Source: Sphingobacteriales bacterium (GTDB taxonomy: Bacteria > Bacteroidota > Bacteroidia > Chitinophagales > JADIYW01). Taken from it: a stretch of DNA of 64,000 nt. Below the pieces are notes generated by a model, which was not told the origin of the DNA, did no database searches, and saw only the letters and a list, made by a program, of their open reading frames with translations. This document shows positions 8,720 to 17,417 of the stretch, piece after piece (position 1 is the stretch's first letter; each line of letters opens with the position of its first letter). The stretch spans positions 248,001-312,000 of the forward strand of contig JADJYT010000001.1 of assembly GCA_016719635.1 (NCBI GenBank), in the 5' to 3' direction. The translations under genes and the position numbers were made by a program.

Positions 8720-10702
8720 ATGACACATAAACACATTTACGACAAAGAAGGAAAACAACTTTGCTGTACTCAGGAAGAAAAAATAAATCAGCTTGCTGAA
8801 GAACATTCTGTGGAAGAGGTACACCAACATACAGAAAGTCAAAGTACATTCAGCATGTTTTTACCGGCAATTATTAGTTTGGTGTTATTGCTAATGGCAT
8901 TAGCATTTGATAATTATTTTCCTCAATCATGGTTTACAGGTTGGATAAGAATTATTTGGTATATCGCAGCATATATCCCGGTTGGTTTGCCAGTACTTAA
9001 AGAAGCATTTGTAAGTATAAGCAAAGGCGAAATATTTTCAGAGTTTTTATTAATGAGTATTGCTACTATTGGTGCATTTGCTATTGGCGAATATCCTGAA
9101 GGTGTTGCCGTAATGTTATTTTATGCTGTTGGTGAAGTGTTTCAAACCTTAGCGGTAAAAAGAGCCAAAGCAAACATCAAAACATTACTTGACCAACGAC
9201 CTGACACCGTAACTATCTTGCAAAATAACGAAGCTAAAACAGTAAAAGCAGTAGCGGTAAACATTAATGATATAATACAATTAAAAGCAGGTGAAAAATT
9301 AGGATTAGATGGTGAATTACTATCAGAATCAGCATCATTTAATACAGCAGCTTTGACAGGTGAAAGTAAACCTGATACCAAACAAAAAGGCGAAATTGTT
9401 TTAGCAGGTATGATAAACCTAAATACAGTTTCTCAAATTAAAGTAACAACGGCATATAAAGATAGTAAGCTGTCAAAAATTTTAGAATTAGTGCAAAACG
9501 CCACAGCACAAAAAGCACCAACAGAATTATTTATCAGAAAGTTCGCCAAAATCTATACACCTATTGTTGTGTTCTTAGCTGTTGCCATTTGTGTATTGCC
9601 TATGCTGTTTGTCAACGATTATGTTTTTAAAGATTGGTTATATCGTGCTTTAGTATTCTTAGTTATTTCTTGTCCATGTGCTTTAGTCATTAGTATTCCA
9701 TTGGGTTATTTTGGTGGCATTGGTGCAGCATCTCGGAACGGTATTTTATTTAAAGGAAGTAACTTCTTAGATATAATTGCCAATATCCAAAATGTGGTGA
9801 TGGATAAAACAGGAACGTTAACCAAAGGCGTGTTTGATGTTCAAGAAGTAAATATCAAAACAGAATTTAATAAAGAGGAGATGCTGCAAATGGTAAATGG
9901 GTTGGAAAGTCAAAGCACACATCCGGTGGCTACTGCTATTCATAAATATGTAGGAAATGTAAATACATCTATACAACTAAGCAACGTTGTGGAAATTGCA
10001 GGTCATGGTTTAAAAGCAAACATCAATGAAAAAGAATTATTAGTCGGTAATTTCAAGTTGATGGATAAATTCAATATTATTTATGATGTAAATTCCGATG
10101 AACTCGTTTATACGGTAATTGCAATTGCCTATGATAAAAAATTCGCTGGTTATTTAACTATTGCCGATGAAATTAAAGAAGACGCACAGGATGCTGTAAA
10201 TAAGTTGCACAGCATGAAAGTAAAAACTACTATGTTAAGTGGCGATAAAACTTCGGTGGTAAAATATGTTGCAGATAAATTAGGAATTGATAATGCTTTT
10301 GGTGATTTGCTACCTGAAGACAAAGTAAATAAAGTCAAAGAAATTAAAGACAGGAAAGAAACAGTTGCATTTGTTGGTGATGGTGTAAATGATGCACCAG
10401 TAGTAGCATTAAGCAATGTAGGTATAGCAATGGGTGGTTTAGGTAGTGATGCAACTATTGAAACTGCTGACGTTGTAATTCAGAATGATGAACCTTCAAA
10501 AATTGCAATGGCAATTAATATAGGCAAACAAACTAAAAAGATTGTTTGGCAAAACATAGGTTTGGCATTCACAGTAAAAGCCATTGTGTTAATACTCGGC
10601 GCAGGTGGTTTAGCCACCATGTGGGAAGCCGTTTTTGCAGATGTAGGTGTAGCATTATTAGCCATATTAAATGCTGTTAGAATACAAAGAATGAAGTTTT
10701 AA
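8720..10702 (+). CDS. cadA: P1B-2-type heavy-metal (Zn/Cd/Pb) translocating ATPase
   Basis: Pumps divalent metal ions from cytoplasm to periplasm using ATP. 660 aa. The N-terminus is short and has His/Cys residues (MTHKHIYDKEGKQLCC) in place of an HMA domain. Six to eight membrane segments, the TM6 motif CPC (Cys318-Pro-Cys320), the phosphorylation site DKTGT (Asp362), the HP motif (ESQSTHPVAT), GDGVNDAP, and in the last TM an Asp in FADVGVALLAILNA, as in ZntA/CadA. These point to Zn/Cd/Pb rather than Cu. It is the last gene of the first operon and would deliver ions to the RND pump encoded upstream. Confidence 0.93.
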   Translation: MTHKHIYDKEGKQLCCTQEEKINQLAEEHSVEEVHQHTESQSTFSMFLPAIISLVLLLMALAFDNYFPQSWFTGWIRIIWYIAAYIPVGLPVLKEAFVSISKGEIFSEFLLMSIATIGAFAIGEYPEGVAVMLFYAVGEVFQTLAVKRAKANIKTLLDQRPDTVTILQNNEAKTVKAVAVNINDIIQLKAGEKLGLDGELLSESASFNTAALTGESKPDTKQKGEIVLAGMINLNTVSQIKVTTAYKDSKLSKILELVQNATAQKAPTELFIRKFAKIYTPIVVFLAVAICVLPMLFVNDYVFKDWLYRALVFLVISCPCALVISIPLGYFGGIGAASRNGILFKGSNFLDIIANIQNVVMDKTGTLTKGVFDVQEVNIKTEFNKEEMLQMVNGLESQSTHPVATAIHKYVGNVNTSIQLSNVVEIAGHGLKANINEKELLVGNFKLMDKFNIIYDVNSDELVYTVIAIAYDKKFAGYLTIADEIKEDAQDAVNKLHSMKVKTTMLSGDKTSVVKYVADKLGIDNAFGDLLPEDKVNKVKEIKDRKETVAFVGDGVNDAPVVALSNVGIAMGGLGSDATIETADVVIQNDEPSKIAMAINIGKQTKKIVWQNIGLAFTVKAIVLILGAGGLATMWEAVFADVGVALLAILNAVRIQRMKF

Positions 10703-10779
10703 AAGATTGACTATTTAACAATTTATAAACTATTGCCAGTTGCAATATCCAAATATTAGAACTAAATTTACATAGTTAA

Positions 10780-11214
10780 ATGAAGTACAAAACCAACATA
10801 CCGGCACTATTAATGGCATTACTTGTTTTTACAACAAGCAATGGGGTAGCATTATCGGTACATATTTGTAATTCTTCAAACACAAAAGATTTTGCCTTTT
10901 TTACGAAGGCGGACTGTGGTATGGAAAAACAGGTGGCTACCTGTTGTCCTGAAAAATCGGTGAAGAAAAAAGATTGCTGCGAACAAAAGCAGTTCTTTAA
11001 AAAATTGCCGATTGAAGGTTTTACAGCAAATCAAATAGAGCTAAAACCTTTTAATAAAATAGTTTGCAGTGATTTCCTTATAAATAACTTCATTTATAAT
11101 CATCAGACAAATTTTGATAGATATATCACAGGCATTCCGCCTCCCGATAATCTATACACCATTAAATATTTGTTGCGGCCAACCCCTGTTGAGTTGCAAA
11201 TCTTCCGTTGTTAG
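10780..11214 (+). CDS. HYC_CC_PP family small Cys-rich secreted protein
   Basis: 144 aa with an N-terminal signal segment (about residues 8-27), a Cys near HIC (in place of the family's HYC), paired cysteines (ATCCPEK, KDCCEQK) and the IPPPD motif near the C-terminus; these define the HYC_CC_PP family of Bacteroidota. Likely exported and metal-binding; precise role unknown. Preceded by 77 bp of AT-rich intergenic DNA, so it probably has its own promoter. Confidence 0.78.
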   Translation: MKYKTNIPALLMALLVFTTSNGVALSVHICNSSNTKDFAFFTKADCGMEKQVATCCPEKSVKKKDCCEQKQFFKKLPIEGFTANQIELKPFNKIVCSDFLINNFIYNHQTNFDRYITGIPPPDNLYTIKYLLRPTPVELQIFRC

Positions 11215-11279
11215 TAGTTGATTTTAATTTCCACTCAGGAAATGGCAGGATACCTGTTAGGTATTATGTAATATTATAA

Positions 11280-11300
11280 TATAATGCTGTAAGCATTATA
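11280..11300 (+). terminator. Hairpin after HYC_CC_PP gene
   Basis: Perfect 9-bp inverted repeat TATAATGCT/AGCATTATA with a 3-nt loop, 65 bp after the stop codon. It lacks a clear U-run, so it could equally be a regulatory palindrome. Confidence 0.35.
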
Positions 11301-11355
11301 CAGACATATCGTCTACATTTAATCAATTATTATTCAACTTAAAATTTCCTAAAAA

Positions 11356-11862
11356 ATGAAATCAATCTCAAATTTAGTATTAGCTATTATAATGATAGTA
11401 GGTACAATGGCAGTAAACGCGCAAAATAATACAGCTTCAGACCTGTCATTAAAAGCGCAATTAATGAAAATGGACGGTAATTTATATCTGTTTATTACAG
11501 ACGAAAAGGACTCGCCATATTCAAATAAAGATGTAACGGCAACCGTAAAATTAAAAGATGTAAACGGCAAAAAACAGAAAGTAACCTTAAGCCCTTTCGG
11601 GGAATCTGCTTTTGTTATCAATGGCGCTGCTGTAGATTTTAAACAATTGGTTGCCACGTTGAAATTTAAAAATGGACCAAACACATTATTAATATACGCT
11701 ACATTCAAAAACGATGGTACTGCTGAAAACAGATATGAATGCTCCATGCATCCTTCTGAATTGGAAAAAGATGCCGGAAAATGCTCAAAATGCGGAATGG
11801 CACTTTCAGCTAAGAAAGTAACAACTTACCAGCCTTCAAAGATTGTTCGCAAAGGAATGTAA
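11356..11862 (+). CDS. Secreted protein with C-terminal heavy-metal-binding (HMBD) motif
   Basis: 168 aa with a signal peptide (cleavage near VNAQ, residue 22), a beta-rich middle of unknown fold and a C-terminal metal-binding module, YECSMHPSELEKDAGKCSKC followed by GMAL. This is the Y-x-C-x-M-H-P...C-x-x-C-G-M pattern of the HMBD (YHS-like) domain found in Cu/Ag efflux proteins. Probably a periplasmic metal-binding accessory. A strong hairpin follows, so it may be monocistronic. Confidence 0.8.
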   Translation: MKSISNLVLAIIMIVGTMAVNAQNNTASDLSLKAQLMKMDGNLYLFITDEKDSPYSNKDVTATVKLKDVNGKKQKVTLSPFGESAFVINGAAVDFKQLVATLKFKNGPNTLLIYATFKNDGTAENRYECSMHPSELEKDAGKCSKCGMALSAKKVTTYQPSKIVRKGM

Positions 11863-11877
11863 TTTGAATTAAATGCA

Positions 11878-11907
11878 CCTGCTGGGTAAATATTTTTACT
11901 CAGCAGG
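11878..11907 (+). terminator. Stem-loop after the HMBD protein gene
   Basis: 13-bp stem CCTGCTGGGTAAA/TTTACTCAGCAGG with one G-T wobble and a 4-nt loop, 16 bp after the stop at 11862, followed by AT-rich DNA without a strict U-run. Its presence argues that the next gene starts at 11936, downstream of the hairpin, not at the in-frame ATG at 11873. Confidence 0.6.
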
Positions 11908-11935
11908 CATTATTCATCATTATAAAATAAACAAA

Positions 11936-12982
11936 ATGAAAAAATTCAATAAAATTACAGCTTTTAGCCTCGTAATGCTTGTATCAATAATAATGATATC
12001 AGTTGCATGTAAAAAAAATGAAACTCCTTTAAATATAAACTACCCTGCCGCTTATGTGGTAAATGGTGAAGATGCAAGTATATCGGTTATTAATCTGAGT
12101 AAGAATGAAGTAACGGAAACAATAGAATTAATGGGTGCTGGTTCAGATATGATTATGTGGCCGCATCATATATACAACCATGAAAATCACTTGGCTATTG
12201 GCGTCCCTGGAATGGATTTAAGCGCAGGGCATTCTGGTGGCATGGCTGGCATGATGGGTAAAGTTATTATATTAGATGCAACGAATGGTTCAATGCTAAA
12301 AAATATTGAAACGCCGATGATGAACCATAACGCAATCTATTCACCGGATGGCACAGAAATTTGGACTTCTCAAATGGATGCCACAGGTACGGTGTTAGTA
12401 TACGATGCAAACACATACAGCCTGAAAAATACAATTACCGTTGGTGAAGATCCCGCCGAAGTTACATTTAGTGCAGATGGATCTAAGGCGTATGTGTGTA
12501 ATGGTGGAAGCAATACGGTCACAGTCATAAATCCCATAACTAAATCAGTGATAACTACTCTGGCTGTTGGCTTAGACCCTGTGGGTGCATGGACATCCTC
12601 AATTGGAAAAATGTTTATTGACAATGAAGCCGGAAATTCAATTAGTATTGTTGATGTTGCCACTAATGCAGTGGTAGGCACTGTCACTTTAGGTTTTATG
12701 CCTGGTTATGCAGCATACCATGCTACTACAGGTGAGTTGTGGGTGACAGACCCTGACAATGGAAAAGTAGCTTATTTCTTGGATATGGGTGGTAATAACT
12801 GGATGAAGCATGGTGAATTTGCTACTGGTGCAGGTGCCCATGCTATTGTATTTAATGGCAATACTGCATATGTAACCAACCAAATGGCGAACACGGTATC
12901 GGTTGTAAATGTATCAGCACATACGGTATCTAAGACTATAAATGTTGGCAAAAAACCAAACGGTATTGTTATTAGACAATAA
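11936..12982 (+). CDS. YncE-like beta-propeller lipoprotein
   Basis: 348 aa from the ATG at 11936, which gives a proper lipoprotein signal (LVSIIMISVAC, then KKNE). The rest is a series of about 40-residue YVTN/YncE-type propeller repeats: VYDANTYSLKNTITVGEDPA, AYVCNGGSNTVTVINP, SIVDVATNAVVGTVTLG, AYVTNQMANTVSVVNV. A Met/His/Gly-rich loop (SAGHSGGMAGMMG) could bind copper. Probably anchored in the periplasm or on the surface; function unknown. Location in the copper part of the island suggests a metal-sensing or binding role (inference). Confidence 0.82.
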   Translation: MKKFNKITAFSLVMLVSIIMISVACKKNETPLNINYPAAYVVNGEDASISVINLSKNEVTETIELMGAGSDMIMWPHHIYNHENHLAIGVPGMDLSAGHSGGMAGMMGKVIILDATNGSMLKNIETPMMNHNAIYSPDGTEIWTSQMDATGTVLVYDANTYSLKNTITVGEDPAEVTFSADGSKAYVCNGGSNTVTVINPITKSVITTLAVGLDPVGAWTSSIGKMFIDNEAGNSISIVDVATNAVVGTVTLGFMPGYAAYHATTGELWVTDPDNGKVAYFLDMGGNNWMKHGEFATGAGAHAIVFNGNTAYVTNQMANTVSVVNVSAHTVSKTINVGKKPNGIVIRQ

Positions 12983-13033
12983 TGAAATCTCGTAGTAGGT
13001 AGTATTCTTTAACACAAATTAAACAACTAAAAA

Positions 13034-13711
13034 ATGTATAAAAAATTAATCCTTATAAGTTTTGCAATCCTTATTGCATTTACAGCTTGTAACAATAAAA
13101 CGTCAAATGAAACTGGTAGCGACGCTGCCGAAAATTCTTCTAAAATGTATGCCTGTCCTATGCATCCTGAAATAATGGGTAACAAGGGTGATAAATGTTC
13201 TAAATGTGGTATGGAATTATCCGTACCGGTAGATATGAATGCAACTACGCCCCCATTAGAAGCAGAAACAAAAACGACAGGTACAATTAAAGAGATTGTA
13301 GGTGATTATCTGCAGTTAAAAAATGCATTTACGAACGATAATACGAACAATGCTGCAACCGCAGGCAAAGCATTGGAAGCAGCGTTTAAGGCTTTCGACA
13401 AGTCAGCATTAACGGCTGAGCAAAAGAAAATCTTTGAAGATATTGAAGATGATGCAAGGGAACATGCAGAACACATCGGTGCAAATTCAGGTAACATTGC
13501 TCACCAGCGTGAACACTTTGATTTATTGAGCAAAGATATGTATGATTTAGTAAAAGCGTTTGGTGCAGGTCAAACCTTATACAAAGATTTTTGTCCTATG
13601 TATAATGACAATAAAGGTGCGATATGGCTAAGTGAAACGAAGGATATAAAAAATCCTTATTATGGAAAAGCTATGTCATCTTGTGGTACGGTGAAAGAGG
13701 AATTAAAATAA
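13034..13711 (+). CDS. Lipoprotein with HMBD metal-binding motif and DUF3347 domain
   Basis: 225 aa. Lipobox AFTAC (Cys about 19), then YACPMHPEIMGNKGDKCSKC with GMEL, the HMBD metal-binding module, then a helical DUF3347 domain (LQLKNAFTNDN... QREHFDLLSKDMYDLVKAFG) ending in a region with Cys and Met (FCPMYNDNKGAIWLS). DUF3347 is often found fused to CusB adaptors; here it is free. Likely a periplasmic copper-binding partner of the Cus system. The next gene begins 3 bp later. Confidence 0.85.
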   Translation: MYKKLILISFAILIAFTACNNKTSNETGSDAAENSSKMYACPMHPEIMGNKGDKCSKCGMELSVPVDMNATTPPLEAETKTTGTIKEIVGDYLQLKNAFTNDNTNNAATAGKALEAAFKAFDKSALTAEQKKIFEDIEDDAREHAEHIGANSGNIAHQREHFDLLSKDMYDLVKAFGAGQTLYKDFCPMYNDNKGAIWLSETKDIKNPYYGKAMSSCGTVKEELK

Positions 13712-13714
13712 TTT

Positions 13715-14179
13715 ATGTCTGTCTTAAAAAAGATATTATTATTGCTGCTGCTTGTATTGATGGGCATTCAATTTATCAGACCTGTTCGCAACGAAAGCGG
13801 ACAGCTATTGTCAACAGATATAACAAAGACGTTTAATATACCTGACAGCGTTTTAAATGTCTTAAAAATGTCTTGTTATGATTGTCATAGCAACAATACT
13901 AATTATCCTTTTTACGTCAATATAGAACCTGTTGGATGGATACTGAATAATCATATAAAGAATGGAAAAGACAAACTCAATTTTAGTGATTTTGGCTCTT
14001 ATTCACAACGCAGACAAATGAGCAAGTTTAAGTCAATTGCAAGCCAGATTCAGGATGATAAGATGCCAATATCATCTTATTTAATATTACACAAAAAGGC
14101 TGTTCTATCCTCCGGCAACAAAGAGTTAATTATAAATTGGGCAAATAAGACGAGAGACAGTCTTTCATCAAATCAGTAA
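13715..14179 (+). CDS. Membrane-anchored haem-binding domain protein (CxxCH)
   Basis: 154 aa with one N-terminal membrane anchor (about residues 5-21) and a haem-binding domain containing CYDCHSNNTNYPFY, a c-type CxxCH haem attachment motif followed by a conserved NNT.YP(F/W)Y stretch. It matches the haem_bd (PF14376-type) family. It would face the periplasm and could transfer electrons. It lies 3 bp after the DUF3347 gene and 11 bp before cusA, so it is co-transcribed with the copper pump; a redox role in copper handling is inference. Confidence 0.83.
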   Translation: MSVLKKILLLLLLVLMGIQFIRPVRNESGQLLSTDITKTFNIPDSVLNVLKMSCYDCHSNNTNYPFYVNIEPVGWILNNHIKNGKDKLNFSDFGSYSQRRQMSKFKSIASQIQDDKMPISSYLILHKKAVLSSGNKELIINWANKTRDSLSSNQ

Positions 14180-14190
14180 AGTAAAATTCT

Positions 14191-15483
14191 ATGGTAGAAA
14201 AACTAATAGCATTCTCATTAAAAAACAGGATAATCGTATTGCTCATTTCAGCCGGCTTATTGGGTTGGGGTATTTATAGTGTAAAGCAGAATCCAATTGA
14301 CGCTATTCCTGACTTATCAGAAAATCAGGTAATTGTATTTACGGAATGGATGGGCAGAAGCCCCCAGGTGATTGAAGCACAGGTTACCTATCCATTGGTA
14401 TCTAACCTGCAGGGCATTCCCAAAGTGAAAAACATTCGTGGTGCATCTATGTTTGGGATGAGTTTTGTTTACATCATTTTTGAAGACAATGTAGATATAT
14501 ACTGGGCAAGAACCCGTGTTTTGGAAAGATTGAATTATGCCCAGCGTTTACTGCCTCAGAGTGTAGTGCCTACATTAGGTCCCGATGGTACCGGTGTCGG
14601 TCACATATTCTGGTATCACCTCGAAGCGAATGGCATGGATTTGGGCGAGCAAAGGGCATTGCAGGATTGGTATGTGAAATTTGCTTTGCAAACCGTTCCG
14701 GGGGTAGCCGAAGTGGCCTCTTTTGGTGGTTTTGAAAAACAATACCAGTTGGTTTTAGATCCTTTAAAAATGCAATATTACAATGTCAGTATGATGGAAG
14801 TGATGAATGCTGTAAAGACAAACAACAACGATGTCGGGGGCAGAAAATTTGAAATGAGTGATATGTCCTATATTATTAGAGGATTAGGATACATTAAAAA
14901 CATAAACGACATAGAAGACATTGCGGTTAAAAATTACAACTCCATTCCGGTAAGGGTAAAAGATATAGGCTCTGTACAAATGGGGGGCGATTTACGTTTG
15001 GGCATCTTCGACCAGAATGGCGAAGGAGAAGTGGTAGGCGGAATAGTGGTAATGCGATATGGCGAAAATGCCGACAAGGTTATAAAAGCCGTTAAGGAAA
15101 AAATGAAGGAAGTGGAAAAAGGATTACCCGAAGGCGTTTCATTTAAAACATCCTACGACAGAAGCGAACTGATTGAGAAAGCGATAGAATCGGTAAAAGG
15201 CACTTTGCTCGAAGAAATGATAGCGGTATCAATCGTAATCCTGCTCTTCCTGTTTCATTGGAGAAGTGCCCTGATTATTCTGATTCAATTGCCGATATCG
15301 GTAGCCGTAGGCTTCATTCTCTTGGAGACTTTTGGTATTTCTTCCAATATCATGTCACTTACGGGTATTGCCCTTGCAATTGGTGTAGTCGTGGATGATG
15401 GCATTGTAATGGTGGAAAATGCCTATCGGAGTATATCCGAAAGGCAGCAGGAATTTGATAACAATAAAACCGAGTCGGAATGA
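14191..15483 (+). CDS. cusA: CusA-type Cu/Ag RND permease, N-terminal half
   Basis: 430 aa: TM1, the first periplasmic porter region and TM2 to about TM4. The TM4 signature ALAIGVVVDDGIVMVEN matches CusA (one Asp pair and Glu) and not CzcA, indicating monovalent Cu/Ag export. The protein stops at a TGA at 15481-15483 in the cytoplasmic loop after TM4, where the next gene begins with an ATG overlapping by 4 bp (ATGA). The two halves together give about 1075 aa, the normal size of CusA. The split therefore looks like a translationally coupled two-piece permease, or a recent nonsense/frameshift event at a tolerant loop. Confidence 0.88.
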   Translation: MVEKLIAFSLKNRIIVLLISAGLLGWGIYSVKQNPIDAIPDLSENQVIVFTEWMGRSPQVIEAQVTYPLVSNLQGIPKVKNIRGASMFGMSFVYIIFEDNVDIYWARTRVLERLNYAQRLLPQSVVPTLGPDGTGVGHIFWYHLEANGMDLGEQRALQDWYVKFALQTVPGVAEVASFGGFEKQYQLVLDPLKMQYYNVSMMEVMNAVKTNNNDVGGRKFEMSDMSYIIRGLGYIKNINDIEDIAVKNYNSIPVRVKDIGSVQMGGDLRLGIFDQNGEGEVVGGIVVMRYGENADKVIKAVKEKMKEVEKGLPEGVSFKTSYDRSELIEKAIESVKGTLLEEMIAVSIVILLFLFHWRSALIILIQLPISVAVGFILLETFGISSNIMSLTGIALAIGVVVDDGIVMVENAYRSISERQQEFDNNKTESE

Positions 15484-17417
15484 TAGATAAGATTAAAAAA
15501 TTATTCAAAAAAGAATACGACCCTATTTCTGATGAAGAAAAGCTAAAGATAATTGAGGCATCTTCTAAGTTGGTGGGTCCGGGTGTGTTTTATTCCACCA
15601 TTATTGTAATAGCTTCATTTTTACCGGTATTTCTCTTAACGGGCATGGAAGGTAAGTTATTTAGTCCTTTGGCATATACAAAGTCTTTTATTCTCATCGT
15701 AGATGCGTTTTTTGCCATTACGCTTACACCTGTTTTAATCAGCTTTTTATTGAAGGGTAAACTACGCCCGGAAGAAAAGAATCCGATTAATAAAGGATTA
15801 GAGACACTATACACCCCTGTTCTTACATTTTGCTTAAAGTGGAGAAAATCAGTCTTGGCAATAAATAGTATTGCATTATTGATTGGGATATTCATGTACA
15901 CTCGGCTGGGTTCCGAATTTATGCCGCCACTGGATGAAGGCTCTATATTATTTATGCCGGTAACCTTGCCCGATGTATCAAATTCGGAAGTGAAACGAAT
16001 ATTACAGGTGCAGGATAAGCTGATTAAATCAGTACCGGAAGTGGAACATGTGTTAGGTAAGGCTGGCAGAGCTAATACGGCAACAGACAATAGCCCCGTA
16101 AGTATGATAGAAACGATTATTCTGCTGAAACCTCATAACGAGTGGAGGGAAGATAAAACAAAGGATGACATTATAACTGAAATCAACAACAAACTGCAAA
16201 TACCGGGCGTAACAAATGGTTTCACACAGCCTATTATCAATCGGATAAATATGCTTTCAACAGGTATAAGAACCGATGTCGGTATAAAGATTTACGGGGA
16301 AAGTTTAGACACCATTGATGTCTTATCACAAAAAATAAAGAAAGCACTCGAAGGGACTGATGGAGTGAAAGATTTATATTCAGAACCTATAACAGGTGGG
16401 AAATATATAGACATACAGCCCAAACGGGAAGTGATTGGCAGATATGGACTAACGATAGATGATATAAACAATGTGGTCGAAGCATCTATTGGTGGTATGA
16501 AATTAACGACAACCATCGAAGGAAGGCAGCGCTTCTCTGTAAATGCAAGATATGCTCAGGAATATAGAAATAGCATTGAAGCATTAAAAAAATTACAGGT
16601 GCAAACCATGCAGTTTGGTCCTATTCCCTTAGAATCGGTGGCGGATATTAAAATAAGCGATGGTCCGCCTATGATAAACAGTGAAAATGCCATGCTAAGA
16701 GGTAGTGTTTTATTTAATGTACGGGATCGTGATTTAGGAAGCACAGTAAAGGATGCACAGAAAAAACTAAATGCAATGATTGCTAAAATGCCAAAAGGAT
16801 ATTATGTGGAATGGAGCGGACAGTGGGAAAATCAGTTAAGGGCAAACAAAACATTAAAGTTGATAATGCCCATAGTGGTGCTTATAATTTTCTTGATATT
16901 ATTCTTTACATACGGCTCCATGAAAGAAGCCATCATAACAATGATAACGGTGCCATTTGCTTTAATCGGCGGCATTTTTATGGTATATTTTTACGGCATT
17001 AACCTGTCAGTGGCTGTAGCGGTCGGCTTCATTGCACTATTTGGTATGGCTATTGAAACAGCCATGCTAATGACTATTTATCTCAACGAGGCCATGAATA
17101 AAATGATAGCGAAACATGGAAATGATAAAAAAACGATTACGGAAGATATCTTGAGACAATATATCATTGATGGCTCTGCAAAACGGTTAAGACCTAAGCT
17201 TATGACAGTTTCGGTTTCATTATTCGGGTTGGTACCTATCCTTTGGGCTACCGGTACAGGGTCAGATATTATGCTGCCAATTACAGTTCCGCTTATCGGA
17301 GGTACAATTACATCCACCATTTATGTGTTATTGGTAACGCCGGTTGTGTTTGAAATGGTAAAACTTCGTGAATTAAAAAGAAATGGTAAAATAAATATTA
17401 TAGATGCAAAAGAGTAA
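15480..17417 (+). CDS. cusA: CusA-type Cu/Ag RND permease, C-terminal half
   Basis: 645 aa, beginning in the cytoplasmic loop (MIDKIKKLFKKEYDPISDEE) and continuing into TM5 onward and the second periplasmic region. The three methionines that bind Cu(I)/Ag(I) in E. coli CusA have matches here: Met159 (SILFMPVTLP), Met209 (SPVSMIET) and Met258 (NRINMLSTGIRTDVGIKI). TM11/12 motifs (GFIALFGMAIETAMLM; RLRPKLMT) are present. Start ATG overlaps the stop of the upstream half by 4 bp, typical of translational coupling. No residues seem to be missing relative to full-length CusA, so the complex may assemble from two chains (inference). Confidence 0.88.
   Translation: MIDKIKKLFKKEYDPISDEEKLKIIEASSKLVGPGVFYSTIIVIASFLPVFLLTGMEGKLFSPLAYTKSFILIVDAFFAITLTPVLISFLLKGKLRPEEKNPINKGLETLYTPVLTFCLKWRKSVLAINSIALLIGIFMYTRLGSEFMPPLDEGSILFMPVTLPDVSNSEVKRILQVQDKLIKSVPEVEHVLGKAGRANTATDNSPVSMIETIILLKPHNEWREDKTKDDIITEINNKLQIPGVTNGFTQPIINRINMLSTGIRTDVGIKIYGESLDTIDVLSQKIKKALEGTDGVKDLYSEPITGGKYIDIQPKREVIGRYGLTIDDINNVVEASIGGMKLTTTIEGRQRFSVNARYAQEYRNSIEALKKLQVQTMQFGPIPLESVADIKISDGPPMINSENAMLRGSVLFNVRDRDLGSTVKDAQKKLNAMIAKMPKGYYVEWSGQWENQLRANKTLKLIMPIVVLIIFLILFFTYGSMKEAIITMITVPFALIGGIFMVYFYGINLSVAVAVGFIALFGMAIETAMLMTIYLNEAMNKMIAKHGNDKKTITEDILRQYIIDGSAKRLRPKLMTVSVSLFGLVPILWATGTGSDIMLPITVPLIGGTITSTIYVLLVTPVVFEMVKLRELKRNGKINIIDAKE

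Noticed and set aside
11873..11935. Upstream ATG for the propeller lipoprotein
   Set aside because: It lies before a hairpin and would place 21 residues in front of a clear lipoprotein signal; ATG 11936 fits better.
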